Positions 6,260 to 15,389 of a stretch of DNA of 32,348 nucleotides are shown piece by piece. The notes beneath the pieces are model-generated. The model did not search any database, was not told the DNA's origin, and saw nothing but the letters and a program-made list of their open reading frames with translations. The stretch is from Deltaproteobacteria bacterium. GTDB taxonomy: Bacteria > Desulfobacterota > Binatia > HRBIN30 > CADEER01. A program made the translations under genes and the position numbers. The stretch lies in the NCBI GenBank assembly GCA_029262455.1, contig JAJCZJ010000121.1, positions 1 to 32,348 on the forward strand, read 5' to 3'. Each line of letters starts with the position of its first letter. The stretch's first letter is position 1.

Positions 6260-8074
6260 CTAGCGTCCGTCGGCGCCGGTGCCGACGTCGAATACGATCA
6301 ACCGCAAGCCGGCGTGGATCTTCGACCCCCCGCCGACGACTCGGAGGTCGTCGCGGCCCAGGCTTGTCCCTTCCTCGATCGGCCCTATCGTCGCGAACGC
6401 GAATCGTGACATGCCGTGAGGCGTAGCGAGATCGACCCAATCGGCTACGGCTCGTCGCCTGGGGGTGAAGAATATCGGCTGCCGCAAATAGACCGGCGCT
6501 ACCACCGACGGTAGCCACCAGAGGTCCGTGACTACGTACTCATTCTGCTCGACGACATCGCTCCATTTCGCCATCGCCTGGCGGTCGTCGCGCATCTGGG
6601 TGACGCCTCGATACTGGTAGATGGCACCCACGGTCAGGCTGAGGCTGAGGACCGCCCAGAAAGCGGCGCAGCTGGCCGAAGTCAGGGTGGCATGCCAATA
6701 GGCTTTCGCTGCGACCAACGTGAGAACCGTTAACACGGGAAATAGCGGCAGAAAGTAACGATGCCCCCATTCCAAACCGGCCTTCAGACCCCACGGCCTT
6801 GCGTACGCGTATAGGATCGCGGCAGTGCCGAGAAACAGGTAGGCCACCGCGAACACCGCCAGCGTGAACGACTTCGTGCGCGAACGCCACGCTTCGGGAA
6901 TCGAATAGGCCCAGAACGCGAGAAAGGGTGCGATGACGAAGACACTGTGTAGCCAGCGATACTTTGTTTCAGCCAACGCTAATGCGCCACTGAAAGTCGC
7001 TACCGTGAGGAACGCTGCAATCTGAACCCATTCGACGAGGCGACTGCGCCTCAGAAACGGACCGACTAGGCACAGCGCAAGACCCGCCGCCATCCCGATC
7101 GCGAACCACGATGAGACCACAGAGCGACCGACGTCCGCTTCGACGAACAGGATCTCGAGACTTCTCGGGATGTGGGGCAACTCGTCGAGGCCGCGCCAGA
7201 GGTGCTTAGGCAGATGGCTGATCAGCCGAAAGTGCCGCGTCGTGATCGTGTTCGCAAAGAGCACCAGCAACATCACCGCTGTCGGAACCGCCGCGTACCA
7301 GCCAATCTTGATACGCGAGCTACCTTTTCCCACAGCGGTCGAGGTTCTGTCGTCATGCGGCGATCCCATGAATGCAACCAGCGCCCAGGTGACGACGCAG
7401 GCGGCCGCCACCGCTACGGTCTCGATGCGGAGCATCGCTCCGACGGCGAGCGGCGTGACTATCGCAACGAGAGTGCGCACACGCCCGGGCTCTCCCGTTA
7501 GGAGGGCCCAAACCGCAAGCAGCGCGCAGAGAGTCGCAGGAGCGTGCTCCCAAACGGTCAGGCTGTAAAAGAAGACCGGTGTCGCCAGTCCGACGGTCAC
7601 TACGGTCGCGGCCGATAAACGCGGATCGATCGCATACGCGATCCGCCCACTTACGACTGCACTCAACCAACCGCAGAGCAGTGGAAACAGATACAGCCCG
7701 GTCGCACCGATGGCGGCGTAGCCCGGTTGGCTGATCAGCGAGAAGAGTAGGGACCCGTGCAAGCGTGGCCGGACGTCCCCCGAAGCCTGCGCGCTGGGTC
7801 CTGCCGGCCTGGGGTGTGTGATTTTGGGTAGAAAGAAATCGAAGGCGGGATCGATCGTCCGGCCCGGGTACGGTACCTCGTAGCTCAGACCGCGGAGCGA
7901 CAACGAAATACTCTGCGACTGGATCAACTTGGCCCCTTCGTCGGGCGACCAGAAGACGTGCCTCGGCATCAGGCTCAAGGCGACGACGTACACCATCAAG
8001 ACAGACAACGCCGCGGCCAGCTCCCAGCCCCGCGATGGCCCGCTCCCGCGACGGCGCGAATCGGAGTCGGTCAT
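6260..8074 (-). CDS. Polytopic membrane protein, GT-C (PMT/ArnT)-like glycosyltransferase
   Basis: About 604 aa with many hydrophobic segments. After the first membrane span (about residues 17-37) comes RHVFWSPDEGAKLIQ, whose Asp-Glu pair in the first external loop is typical of GT-C enzymes that use polyprenyl-phosphate sugars. Repeated spans follow through about residue 500, then a soluble C-terminal tail. The start at 8074 is chosen because its ATG overlaps the preceding gene's stop as ATGA. It is the last gene of the thirteen-gene glycan operon and probably adds a sugar to a lipid-linked or surface glycan from the periplasmic face. Overall similarity is weak, so the sugar and acceptor are unknown. 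Confidence 0.7.
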   Translation of the reverse strand: MTDSDSRRRGSGPSRGWELAAALSVLMVYVVALSLMPRHVFWSPDEGAKLIQSQSISLSLRGLSYEVPYPGRTIDPAFDFFLPKITHPRPAGPSAQASGDVRPRLHGSLLFSLISQPGYAAIGATGLYLFPLLCGWLSAVVSGRIAYAIDPRLSAATVVTVGLATPVFFYSLTVWEHAPATLCALLAVWALLTGEPGRVRTLVAIVTPLAVGAMLRIETVAVAAACVVTWALVAFMGSPHDDRTSTAVGKGSSRIKIGWYAAVPTAVMLLVLFANTITTRHFRLISHLPKHLWRGLDELPHIPRSLEILFVEADVGRSVVSSWFAIGMAAGLALCLVGPFLRRSRLVEWVQIAAFLTVATFSGALALAETKYRWLHSVFVIAPFLAFWAYSIPEAWRSRTKSFTLAVFAVAYLFLGTAAILYAYARPWGLKAGLEWGHRYFLPLFPVLTVLTLVAAKAYWHATLTSASCAAFWAVLSLSLTVGAIYQYRGVTQMRDDRQAMAKWSDVVEQNEYVVTDLWWLPSVVAPVYLRQPIFFTPRRRAVADWVDLATPHGMSRFAFATIGPIEEGTSLGRDDLRVVGGGSKIHAGLRLIVFDVGTGADGR

Positions 8075-8718
8075 GAGTTCACCCACCTACCGACGACTTG
8101 CTTCGCCGCTGCGAGTTTTGCGCGGTGCACTTTTGGTCGAAACGCCAGCCAGTGTCGGATCGACGCGATCTCGCGGAAGCCGGCGTTCTCAAAACTTCGC
8201 AACGACGGCGCGTTCCCGGCGTGAACCCCGGCATAGGCCCGACCACACCCTTCGGCACGAAGAGCGCCACAGGCGTGGCGCAAAAGGCTGGAGAATATTC
8301 CGCGACCGCGAAATTCCGGCGCGGTGAAGCCGTGGTTGAGTTCCGCTTCGCCGTCCTCCAACTCGAACAGACGACTCGTATCTCCGACTCGAAATACCCA
8401 AATCATCGCGACGATCGACTCGCCTGAAACGGCCACAGCGCAGCGCTTGGCGCCGTCGATGACATCGCGAAACATGTCCGTAGGCAGATCCGATCGTTGC
8501 TCCCTCCACCTCGCCACCCTCGCGGCGTCCCACATCGCAAACTCGACTTCTTCGGTCGAGCTCTCTGGCTCTGGCATTGCGGTGAGGTCGATTGCCAGGA
8601 TGGCGAAGCGGTTCGGCCGCAAGACACCGAAAGCCGACCAATAGAGCGTCGTAGCCCAACCGCGTTGACGGAGACTGATTCGGAACTGCGTCGTCTTTTG
8701 CGAGAGGGGCAACATCAT
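8071..8718 (-). CDS. GNAT family N-acetyltransferase
   Basis: 215 aa. The C-terminal half has the GNAT core: LNHGFTAPEFRGRGIFSSLLRHA, where RGRGI is the acetyl-CoA pyrophosphate-binding motif A (about residues 137-142), and NAPSLRSFENAGF, the motif B helix (about 168-180). The N-terminal about 85 residues have no assigned domain. Two adjacent ATG codons (8718 and 8715) could both serve as the start. It follows the upstream GT2 gene by 3 nt and overlaps the downstream GT-C-like gene by 4 nt, so it is part of the glycan operon. It probably acylates an amino sugar precursor; the substrate is inferred only from context. Confidence 0.82.
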   Translation of the reverse strand: MMLPLSQKTTQFRISLRQRGWATTLYWSAFGVLRPNRFAILAIDLTAMPEPESSTEEVEFAMWDAARVARWREQRSDLPTDMFRDVIDGAKRCAVAVSGESIVAMIWVFRVGDTSRLFELEDGEAELNHGFTAPEFRGRGIFSSLLRHACGALRAEGCGRAYAGVHAGNAPSLRSFENAGFREIASIRHWLAFRPKVHRAKLAAAKQVVGRWVNS

Positions 8719-8721
8719 CCG

Positions 8722-9666
8722 TCATATCGGTCGCTCTCGCAGGTGCCGGCCGATGCGAGAGAGCATGTTCGGTCGCAGAGCCTCCAGTTCGCGCAGCTTG
8801 CGATAGGTGGCATGATCCATCGGCTCTCGCGTCGCCCAAGCCGCGGGCGCACCCCGCACGCCGTCCCAGACCCCTTTCAGATAGGCCCTGAAGTGGCCGG
8901 ATCGCGCAGACGAAACCGCCATCATGGCCAAGTCGCGGGCGATGGATCCGATCAGCGCCACTCCGCGATGGTTGCGCAACGACACCCAGATCGAATTTCG
9001 GGTGAACGAATAGTAGATGCGCGAGGGGGGACGGGCGATCTCAGAGACGAGATGGGTGACGCTCACCCGCGGCGCGTAGTATAGGTCGTGGCCGCGCGAC
9101 AGCAGACGCAAGGCGAGATCGTGGCCCTCGTGGCCGAGAAACAACGGACCCCAGTAGCCTCCCACCGACTGAAAGGCGCTGCGCCGAAAAGCCGCCGCTC
9201 CCTCGAGGACGTACGTCGTAAGAAACTCCTCGTCCGAGAAACGCCGCCGGTCACGTGGGTGGCACCAATCGCGCGTTGAAACCTGGCCGGTCTTGTCGAC
9301 GATCTTGAAGTTGACGCACGCCACGGACACGTGCGTTTCAAACGTGTCGAGGATGTTTTGTACGGCGAGTGGGGAGTCGAGGCGGACATCGTCATCGATC
9401 GTAACCACAATATCGCCCTTTGCCTCAGCGACGCCGCGGTTGCGCGCCGCCGTGCCGATATTCTCGTCGAGACGCACAATCCGGACTGTCGGGAACTCCT
9501 GCGTCACCATGTCCGCAGCGCCATCGGTCGATGCGTTGTCGACCACCATAACTTCGACTCCGGCTTTTTGCTGGCCGAGCGCCGATTCGATCGCCCCGCG
9601 CAGCAATTCCCGGCGCTGGTAACTGAGGATGAGAATGGTGACTGCGATCGGCACTCGATCGTCCAT
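8722..9666 (-). CDS. Glycosyltransferase family 2
   Basis: About 314 aa. The start at ATG 9666 is preferred over an upstream in-frame start because it overlaps the FemAB-like stop codon as TAATG and begins directly before the fold: VTILILSYQRRELL (residues 9-22), VMVVDNASTDGAADM (39-53), NIGTAARNRGVAEAKGD, and the metal-binding DDD (91-93). A later GHDLALRLLSRGHDLYYAP resembles the acceptor-side motif of this family. There are no membrane spans, so it is a cytosolic inverting transferase using a nucleotide sugar. It is one of three clear glycosyltransferases in the operon. Sugar specificity cannot be read from the sequence. Confidence 0.92.
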   Translation of the reverse strand: MDDRVPIAVTILILSYQRRELLRGAIESALGQQKAGVEVMVVDNASTDGAADMVTQEFPTVRIVRLDENIGTAARNRGVAEAKGDIVVTIDDDVRLDSPLAVQNILDTFETHVSVACVNFKIVDKTGQVSTRDWCHPRDRRRFSDEEFLTTYVLEGAAAFRRSAFQSVGGYWGPLFLGHEGHDLALRLLSRGHDLYYAPRVSVTHLVSEIARPPSRIYYSFTRNSIWVSLRNHRGVALIGSIARDLAMMAVSSARSGHFRAYLKGVWDGVRGAPAAWATREPMDHATYRKLRELEALRPNMLSRIGRHLRERPI

Positions 9667-10691
9667 TAGTTGGAAATACTCTTTCGCAGCCGCGGGCCCA
9701 AGCGATTGGCTACCGGTAAGGGCAGTCGTCGCCAAAGATCGGCCAACCGCGTAAACCGTGACTGATCTCCGCCGGGCGGCGGTGCGTGTGGTGCGTAGTA
9801 CCAATAGAGTTGCTGTGGGACAGCGTGCCACTGCCGCTTCGCCTCGAAAGTCCCAGAATCACGCGACGAACGACCGAGGTCGAGCGACGTGTATCCTCCG
9901 GCGATCGCAAAACGCATCAGCTCCCAGTGAAGGAGTTGGTTGGGACACAAATGAAAAAACGCTCGCAGCGAAGAAATCCATCCCGGAATCGTCACTGTGT
10001 CTTTGTATCGCAACACACAAGCGGTGCCGATCACGTGATTTTCATGATTCACCAATACGATGCTCAACCGATCCCCGAGGTGCGCGAATAGCGCCCGAAA
10101 GAATCCAACGCTGTGAACCGGTGAACCGAGATCGCGCATGTTGGTCGCGAATACACGATAAAAGTCCTCCAGCGCCTCCTCGCCGTGAAATGAAGCTGTG
10201 ACTCCGAGCTTCTGAGCCTTGCGAATTCGATTGCGCCGTTCGGACGGCAAGCGTTTCCACAGACCTTCCTCGCTCGTCCCAAGCTCGATGCACATGGTGA
10301 CTTTCTCGAGCCACACTTCCAGGTCGAGACTCTGCTCGCGCGCACATCGCAGCGACAGTGTTGCGCCAAGCTTTTCGCTCATCGTTACCGCAGCCGCTAC
10401 CAGCGCGTCGGCTGCGTTCGCGTCCCCACCGCTCACCGGCCCGCCGTAATCGACAAACGGCATCGATACCAAGTTGCGCCCAAAAACACGGCTTTCGATC
10501 AGCACCAGCGGCAATACACCCCTGATTTCGCCTTCGGCTTCAGCCGCGAGATAGAATTTGCGATGGCCGTAGGCCTGCTCGATGGCCGTACCCCAGGCGT
10601 GGAGATGGCACACCGTTCCGTCGTTCGCCTGGTCCACGAAAGCGTCCCACACCGAGCCCTCTCCGGACCACTCGCGCACGGTCAGGGTCAT
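9666..10691 (-). CDS. FemAB-like protein, XrtA/PEP-CTERM-associated type
   Basis: 341 aa with a tandem GNAT/FemAB architecture. Features seen: VWDAFVDQANDGTVCHLHAWG near the N-terminus, SERRNRIRKAQKLG (about 150-163), FYRVFATNMRDLGSPVHS (about 178-195), and the C-terminal NQLLHWELMRFAIAGGY, LDLGRSSRDSGTFEAKRQW. This set matches the FemAB-related proteins of exosortase XrtA exopolysaccharide loci (TIGR03019, from memory). Such proteins are thought to transfer an aminoacyl or acyl group to a glycan or lipid precursor, but the substrate is not established. The gene begins in an ATGA overlap with the upstream GT2 gene and overlaps the downstream GT2 by one base. Confidence 0.88.
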   Translation of the reverse strand: MTLTVREWSGEGSVWDAFVDQANDGTVCHLHAWGTAIEQAYGHRKFYLAAEAEGEIRGVLPLVLIESRVFGRNLVSMPFVDYGGPVSGGDANAADALVAAAVTMSEKLGATLSLRCAREQSLDLEVWLEKVTMCIELGTSEEGLWKRLPSERRNRIRKAQKLGVTASFHGEEALEDFYRVFATNMRDLGSPVHSVGFFRALFAHLGDRLSIVLVNHENHVIGTACVLRYKDTVTIPGWISSLRAFFHLCPNQLLHWELMRFAIAGGYTSLDLGRSSRDSGTFEAKRQWHAVPQQLYWYYAPHAPPPGGDQSRFTRLADLWRRLPLPVANRLGPRLRKSISN

Positions 10692-11851
10692 GCCTGAGCC
10701 CGGCCCGACTGCCAGGTGTGTTGCGGCGCACCGCTCAGGTACCGCGCAAAGCCGAAGAGACCGGCGACGCTTACGACACAGAAGAAGTAGGGGAGAGCGA
10801 GAAGACGTGTGCGGAGACCGAAGTGCTCGGCCGCTGCGCCGACGGCCGCAGCGGCGTAGAACACGACCTGCACGCCGAGCGCAAGTCCGTAGAGGGGGCC
10901 TACGTGCACCAGCAGAACATTAGAGACGAAGGCAACGAGCAATGGAACCGAGCTGGTCCAACGCAAGAAACGATGCGAAACCAGCACCCAAAGTGCCAAC
11001 CCTTTGCGCGCAATTAGAAGAGCGCCGACTCGAGAAAAGAAGACTCGATAGCCCTGCGCGCTGATTCGTCGATGTCTCTCGAATTCTGTCGACGCGTCGC
11101 GCGAAGGTGGCTCGAGCGTCACTGCCTCCGGGACGAACTCGCTACGCATGCCGTCCAACGCCACAGTGATCGGATGTAACAAGTCGTGAACCATTTCGCT
11201 GGGCAGGCGAACGCACACGTCGCGGCGCAGCGCATAGAGGGCACCGTCAGCGCCAGGCAGAAAGCCGAGCGAAGACTCACGGCCCTTGAGGAACGCTTCG
11301 TAGCGAACGTAGGCGTTGCCCACTGCCTCGGTGGCGCCGTCCGCGATCGCGACGCTGTCACCGTACAGGCCCTGGCCACTGACCAATCCGACGGCAGGAT
11401 CGGCGAAGCTCATAACCAGCTCGCAGAGGGAGCCCTTCACGAGCATGGCGTTTGCGTCGGTGAGGACGATCAGGTCGCCGCGCGCCGCGGTGACGCCGCG
11501 GTTGATTGCCTCATTTTTTCCGGCGCGATTGGGCTGGATCAGGAGTGTGACCTGAGGACACTCGAGGACGCGGACGATTTCTTCAGTCCGGTCGGTCGAT
11601 CCGTCTGACACGACGATGACTTCCATTTCGCCAGGATAGTCGTGTTCCAGTAGGTTGCGGACTTTCTCGGCGATACAGCTCGCCTCGTTGTAGGCGGCGA
11701 CCACCACGGAGAGGGCCGGCCACTCATTCGTCGGGTGGTGCACGGATCTGCCGGGCCGCAACACCAAGAGGAACAACGGGTATCCGATGTAGGTGTACAG
11801 GATGACCCCAATCGCGCTCCAAAAGCACCACTCGAGCGTCAGGATACTCAT
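10688..11851 (-). CDS. Membrane glycosyltransferase family 2
   Basis: 387 aa. An N-terminal membrane span (about residues 8-32) precedes a GT2 catalytic domain: LSVVVAAYNEASCI (48-60), VIVVSDGSTDRTEEIV (79-93), NRAGKNEAINRGV and the metal-binding TDAN (131-134). LPGADGALYALRRDV follows at about 200. RRISAQGYRVF sits where processive-type enzymes carry their product-binding box, although the QxxRW pattern is not intact. Three or four membrane spans end the protein. It is a polyprenyl- or membrane-linked transferase or possibly a processive synthase. The start ATG at 11851 is 3 nt after the O-antigen-ligase-like gene; the end overlaps the FemAB-like gene by 4 nt. Confidence 0.9.
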   Translation of the reverse strand: MSILTLEWCFWSAIGVILYTYIGYPLFLLVLRPGRSVHHPTNEWPALSVVVAAYNEASCIAEKVRNLLEHDYPGEMEVIVVSDGSTDRTEEIVRVLECPQVTLLIQPNRAGKNEAINRGVTAARGDLIVLTDANAMLVKGSLCELVMSFADPAVGLVSGQGLYGDSVAIADGATEAVGNAYVRYEAFLKGRESSLGFLPGADGALYALRRDVCVRLPSEMVHDLLHPITVALDGMRSEFVPEAVTLEPPSRDASTEFERHRRISAQGYRVFFSRVGALLIARKGLALWVLVSHRFLRWTSSVPLLVAFVSNVLLVHVGPLYGLALGVQVVFYAAAAVGAAAEHFGLRTRLLALPYFFCVVSVAGLFGFARYLSGAPQHTWQSGRAQA

Positions 11852-11854
11852 CCG

Positions 11855-13078
11855 TCAACCAACCCGCACGGCGGTCTTGTCCGCGTTCGGCTCGGCAGAA
11901 TCGAGCCTGCAGTGCAGAACGATGGCAACGAAAGCAAGTAGCCAAAACAGCTTCTCGAATTGCGTGCTGAGGAACAACGATGAGACCAAGAACCCGGCCA
12001 AGCCGATTTGGAGGGCCGTGGCCCACTCGCTTGTGCTGTGCCATTGCAGAAACAATGCGCGCCGGGCAATGCTCCGCAGCGACCCGAACAAGGCGGCGAG
12101 AAACCCACAAAAAGCGAGCAGCGCCGGAATCCCCGACTCGGCTCCGATCTGCAGAAATAAGTTGTGGGCCTGTCGGTTGGCCCGCAGCTCCTCGTAGTCC
12201 CCGCTCACTTGGCGAAACTTGCCCAACCCGACGCCGACGAGCGGATGCTGCGCCATCATTCGCACTCCAGCCGATACGAGGCCGAGCCGCGTCGAAGTCG
12301 ATGCACGCACGCCGGTATCCCTGAAGCGTTCGACGGGTGTCGTCGCCAATAGGCGCTGCCATGTCGGACCCGGAAGAAGCGCCGTAGCGGCAACCAACCC
12401 GACGAGACCCAGAACCGCGACGAGCGCGCGATGGCGGGCGAATTGGAGAGCCATGAGCACGACGAGTGCGCCGGTCGCTACAAACGCCCCTCGAGAACCG
12501 GTTACCAGCGCGCTGACCAGTAGGGCCGCGAAAGCGCCGTACCATAGGTAGCGCGGAAGGAGGGCCTGTTGTGAACGGGCAAAGACGAACGCCAGCGGCG
12601 TTACCAACACGATGAGCAGTGCGAAGTAGTTCCGCTCGTAGTGCTCAATGCCCAAGTGCTCGCCGTAGCGAGCGTACTGCAGGTAGGCAAAGAGCAGGCC
12701 GACGAGTACGGCGACGGTCGCGCCGTAGAGCACCGTGCGAACCTCGGACAATCCGCGCACAGCCACGATTACGACCGGAAAGAGTAGGGTGACACCAACT
12801 TGCCGGGCAACGGCGCGCGAGGTTGCGCCCGAGGCGATGGCGGCCACGGCGATGGCAAAGACGTAGACACAGAACCATCGCGTCGCGGCACAATCGACGC
12901 TGCGCAAGTCGGCGCGCTTGGTCGCTACGCTCCACGCCGCGCCGACCGTGCCGATCGCTCCGAGGACTTTGATCGCCGTCAACTGCGGGAGAAACTCCGG
13001 CAGGCTGTCTCCCAACAGCGTCCAGGAGTGCTCCTGGAACGGGATGAGCAGGAGAATCCCTAGAAGAATCCAGAGCAT
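11855..13078 (-). CDS. O-antigen ligase / polymerase-like membrane protein (Wzy/WaaL superfamily)
   Basis: About 407 aa with roughly ten or more hydrophobic spans. The family markers are VTGSRGAFVATGALVVL mid-protein, then a large periplasmic loop with RLGLVSAGVRMMAQHPLVGVGLGKF and the conserved QAHNLFLQIGAESGIPALLAF. The His in the last motif and the SRG arginine are typical catalytic positions of O-antigen ligases. The start is GTG (13081) or the next codon ATG (13078); both overlap the GT4 stop, and I chose the ATG. It probably polymerises or transfers the locus glycan from its lipid carrier in the periplasm. Ligase and polymerase cannot be told apart from sequence alone. Confidence 0.88.
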   Translation of the reverse strand: MLWILLGILLLIPFQEHSWTLLGDSLPEFLPQLTAIKVLGAIGTVGAAWSVATKRADLRSVDCAATRWFCVYVFAIAVAAIASGATSRAVARQVGVTLLFPVVIVAVRGLSEVRTVLYGATVAVLVGLLFAYLQYARYGEHLGIEHYERNYFALLIVLVTPLAFVFARSQQALLPRYLWYGAFAALLVSALVTGSRGAFVATGALVVLMALQFARHRALVAVLGLVGLVAATALLPGPTWQRLLATTPVERFRDTGVRASTSTRLGLVSAGVRMMAQHPLVGVGLGKFRQVSGDYEELRANRQAHNLFLQIGAESGIPALLAFCGFLAALFGSLRSIARRALFLQWHSTSEWATALQIGLAGFLVSSLFLSTQFEKLFWLLAFVAIVLHCRLDSAEPNADKTAVRVG

Positions 13079-14220
13079 CACTGAGTGCTCGACCGTCGCG
13101 CCAGTAGATTGAGGTAGAGTCGCTCGGTTGCGGCGACTTGGGTGCGCACATCAAAGTGCTGCGCCGCGCGCTTCAAAGCCGCATTTCCGAATCGCTGCGC
13201 GAGCGCGGGCTCACGCAGCAGCCGCAATGCCGCATCCGCCAAGGTTTCTGCATTCGCCGGCGGCACCAAGATGCCCGTCTCGCCATCTACGACGACCTCG
13301 TCCATGCCGCCGATGTCGGAGGCGATCACCGCCTTACCCATCGCCGCCGCCTCGATCGCAGCGAGTGGGAGCCCTTCGTACAACGAAGGAAGCACGACGA
13401 TGTCGCTTGCACCGACGTAGGGCGCGACGGGGTTCTGAAATCCCGCGAACACGACGGAGCTGTCAATGCCCAGGGCCTTGGCTTGCGTATGCAACCGTTG
13501 CCTCAAAGCCCCGTCGCCCAGGAGCAACAGTCGCACCCCGGGACGGTCCTGCAGAATTCGCGGCATCGCTTCGAGGAGGTACTCGTGGCCCTTCTGTTCC
13601 TCCAGGCGCCCGATCACGCCAAGGACTGGCGCGTCTTCGGGGATCCCCAACTCACGTCGCTTCCGAGATCGGATCTCGGTCGAGATCGGAGTAAAGATGC
13701 TGAGATCCCGCCCATTGGCGATGACCTCGATCTGGTCGCGGTGGATTCCTTTCCGTTCGACGAGGAAGTTCGCCGCAGCCGCCGAAACAGCGATGACTCT
13801 ATCGACGAAGCTGGCGATGAAACGGTCCGGCAAGAAGCTCCCGAGCCGATCACGGCGCCATATCTCGGCCCCGTGGTAGGTCTCGACCACGACCGGGACA
13901 CCGGCCAGTCGAGCCAACGGCGCGGCAACGAAAGTGGCCCTGAACAAATGGCAATGCACGATGTGTGGTCGAAAAGACCGCAGCGTTTTCCACAGCCGCG
14001 CAACCAACCGCGGGCGGCTCCATCGAATCGGGTCGATCGGAAAAAGTTCAACCGGCAGCGACCCGAGCTCTGACTGCATCGCGTCGATCAAGAGACTGGG
14101 ACACGCCAGTCCAAGAGAAAAACGCCCTGGGTCGAGCTCTTCGAGTAGTGACAGCACATGCTCCTCGAGGCCAGCTCGCACGTCGGAATGCAGGACAAAG
14201 AGGACGCGAGAAGGGCTCAC
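13078..14220 (-). CDS. Glycosyltransferase family 4 (GT-B fold)
   Basis: 380 aa, starting at GTG 14220 in a GTGA overlap with the upstream gene. The N-terminal Rossmann half has VLFVLHSDVRAGLEEHVLSLL and PHIVHCHLFRATFVA. The C-terminal half has the GT4 signature VLGVIGRLEEQKGHEYLLEA, the DIVVLPSLYEGLPLAAIEAAAMG acceptor-site helix with its Glu pair (EGLPLAAIE), and VIASDIGGMDEVVVDGETG. It is a retaining, cytosolic or membrane-associated transferase using a nucleotide sugar. It is translationally coupled to its neighbours on both sides in the glycan operon. Donor sugar unknown. Confidence 0.93.
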   Translation of the reverse strand: MSPSRVLFVLHSDVRAGLEEHVLSLLEELDPGRFSLGLACPSLLIDAMQSELGSLPVELFPIDPIRWSRPRLVARLWKTLRSFRPHIVHCHLFRATFVAAPLARLAGVPVVVETYHGAEIWRRDRLGSFLPDRFIASFVDRVIAVSAAAANFLVERKGIHRDQIEVIANGRDLSIFTPISTEIRSRKRRELGIPEDAPVLGVIGRLEEQKGHEYLLEAMPRILQDRPGVRLLLLGDGALRQRLHTQAKALGIDSSVVFAGFQNPVAPYVGASDIVVLPSLYEGLPLAAIEAAAMGKAVIASDIGGMDEVVVDGETGILVPPANAETLADAALRLLREPALAQRFGNAALKRAAQHFDVRTQVAATERLYLNLLARRSSTQ

Positions 14221-15350
14221 GTCGGAAACAGCCCGGCCTTCAGATTGGGGAAAATGTCAGTGATGTGCTGCATCGCAGTGTCCGGTGCATGTGACGACAG
14301 GTAGACCGCGTAAGAGCAGGGGTCCTCGCGTGGGTGGAAGCCGTGCATACCCGCAGTCGGGACGCGTCCCAGATCGCTCGGGCAGATGATCGTCCCGGGC
14401 TCGACCAAAAATACCAACTCGCCGTAGCGGTCGTCATCGAAGAGTACTCCGAGTTCCGCGAGTTCGTCGCGCGTTAAAACACGGCCGTATCGCAACCCGT
14501 CGAGTAAGCCCCGCAGATCGACGGTTGCGTCTTCGTTCTCCGTCCAAAAGCGCGCCATCGTCGAGTCGTAGGTAGCTAGATAGTCTTCGGGCACGCGCAA
14601 TCCGAGCCGCTCGACTTCACCGATCAGATCGACTGTCTGCCGGATCGGGGTCATCCCATGATCCGAGAATATACTCCACCTCACCTTTCCCCAACGCTCA
14701 CGGGCTGCGTCGTCAATCGCGCGCAAGCCTTGCTCGTAGAACGCCAACTGCTCAGATACACCGTCGGCATCGTCGATGTGGTAGTGAAAGTACGCGTCGA
14801 GGCCGGAGAGGTAGAGGAAGTACACCCGAGCGTCGGACTCCCGCAAGCGCGACGGCATCAGCGCAAGGATCTCCTCATCGGAATGGGCGTGGTAATTGTA
14901 GCACTCATACGCGGTCCCGTTGGTCTCCAGCTCGTCGAAGATCGAACGGGTCGGGGCCAACGCGCCGGGCTCGTAGATCTGAGACTTCTCCGACAAGTCA
15001 AAGTAGGCCATGCGGTCCACTGGGAGATTGCCGACGGAGAAGTATCCGCCGTAGCCAGCGAGTACCTTAGAGATCATCTGAATGATTCGTCGCGTTCCGC
15101 GCCACTCGCGAAAGCGTTTCGGGAGGTAGCGCAGAGGCCGTGTCCACCAGAACGGCGACGTCTCGGGCGAACGGTAGTAATAGTTCCAGAAGCCGTGACG
15201 ACTGGGCAGGGCGCCGGTCAATACGGTTGGTATCGCCCCGCACGAATAGCCGAGCACCGTCTCGACCCGGTGCCGTTCCGGCAGGAGGTCGTCGAGAAAG
15301 GGACGATCGCGCAAAATCTCCCATCCGAGCGCATCGATGAGCACGTACAT
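14217..15350 (-). CDS. Alkaline-phosphatase-superfamily phosphodiesterase/phosphotransferase
   Basis: About 377 aa from ATG 15350, chosen because GGAGGAAGG lies just upstream; an in-frame GTG occurs at 15380. Metal and nucleophile positions of the nucleotide pyrophosphatase/phosphodiesterase group are visible: YVLIDALGW (Asp6), GYSCGAIPTVLTGALPSRHG (candidate nucleophile Ser36), LSGLDAYFHYH (Asp185, His189), IFSDHGM (Asp230, His231) and GMHGFHP (His336). There is no signal peptide or membrane span, so it is probably cytosolic, which is unusual for phosphoethanolamine-type transferases. Within this operon it may hydrolyse or transfer a phospho-alcohol or nucleotide intermediate, perhaps linked to the CDP-alcohol enzyme upstream. 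The reaction is inferred. Confidence 0.85.
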   Translation of the reverse strand: MYVLIDALGWEILRDRPFLDDLLPERHRVETVLGYSCGAIPTVLTGALPSRHGFWNYYYRSPETSPFWWTRPLRYLPKRFREWRGTRRIIQMISKVLAGYGGYFSVGNLPVDRMAYFDLSEKSQIYEPGALAPTRSIFDELETNGTAYECYNYHAHSDEEILALMPSRLRESDARVYFLYLSGLDAYFHYHIDDADGVSEQLAFYEQGLRAIDDAARERWGKVRWSIFSDHGMTPIRQTVDLIGEVERLGLRVPEDYLATYDSTMARFWTENEDATVDLRGLLDGLRYGRVLTRDELAELGVLFDDDRYGELVFLVEPGTIICPSDLGRVPTAGMHGFHPREDPCSYAVYLSSHAPDTAMQHITDIFPNLKAGLFPT

Positions 15351-15389
15351 CGTGACGCCTTCCTCCGACCGAGTCACCACACCGCCACC

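Noticed and set aside
12645-13154. Long antisense and shifted frames across the glycan operon
   Set aside because: High GC keeps shadow frames open; they lack domains, and the real genes in these positions have clear families and coupled starts.
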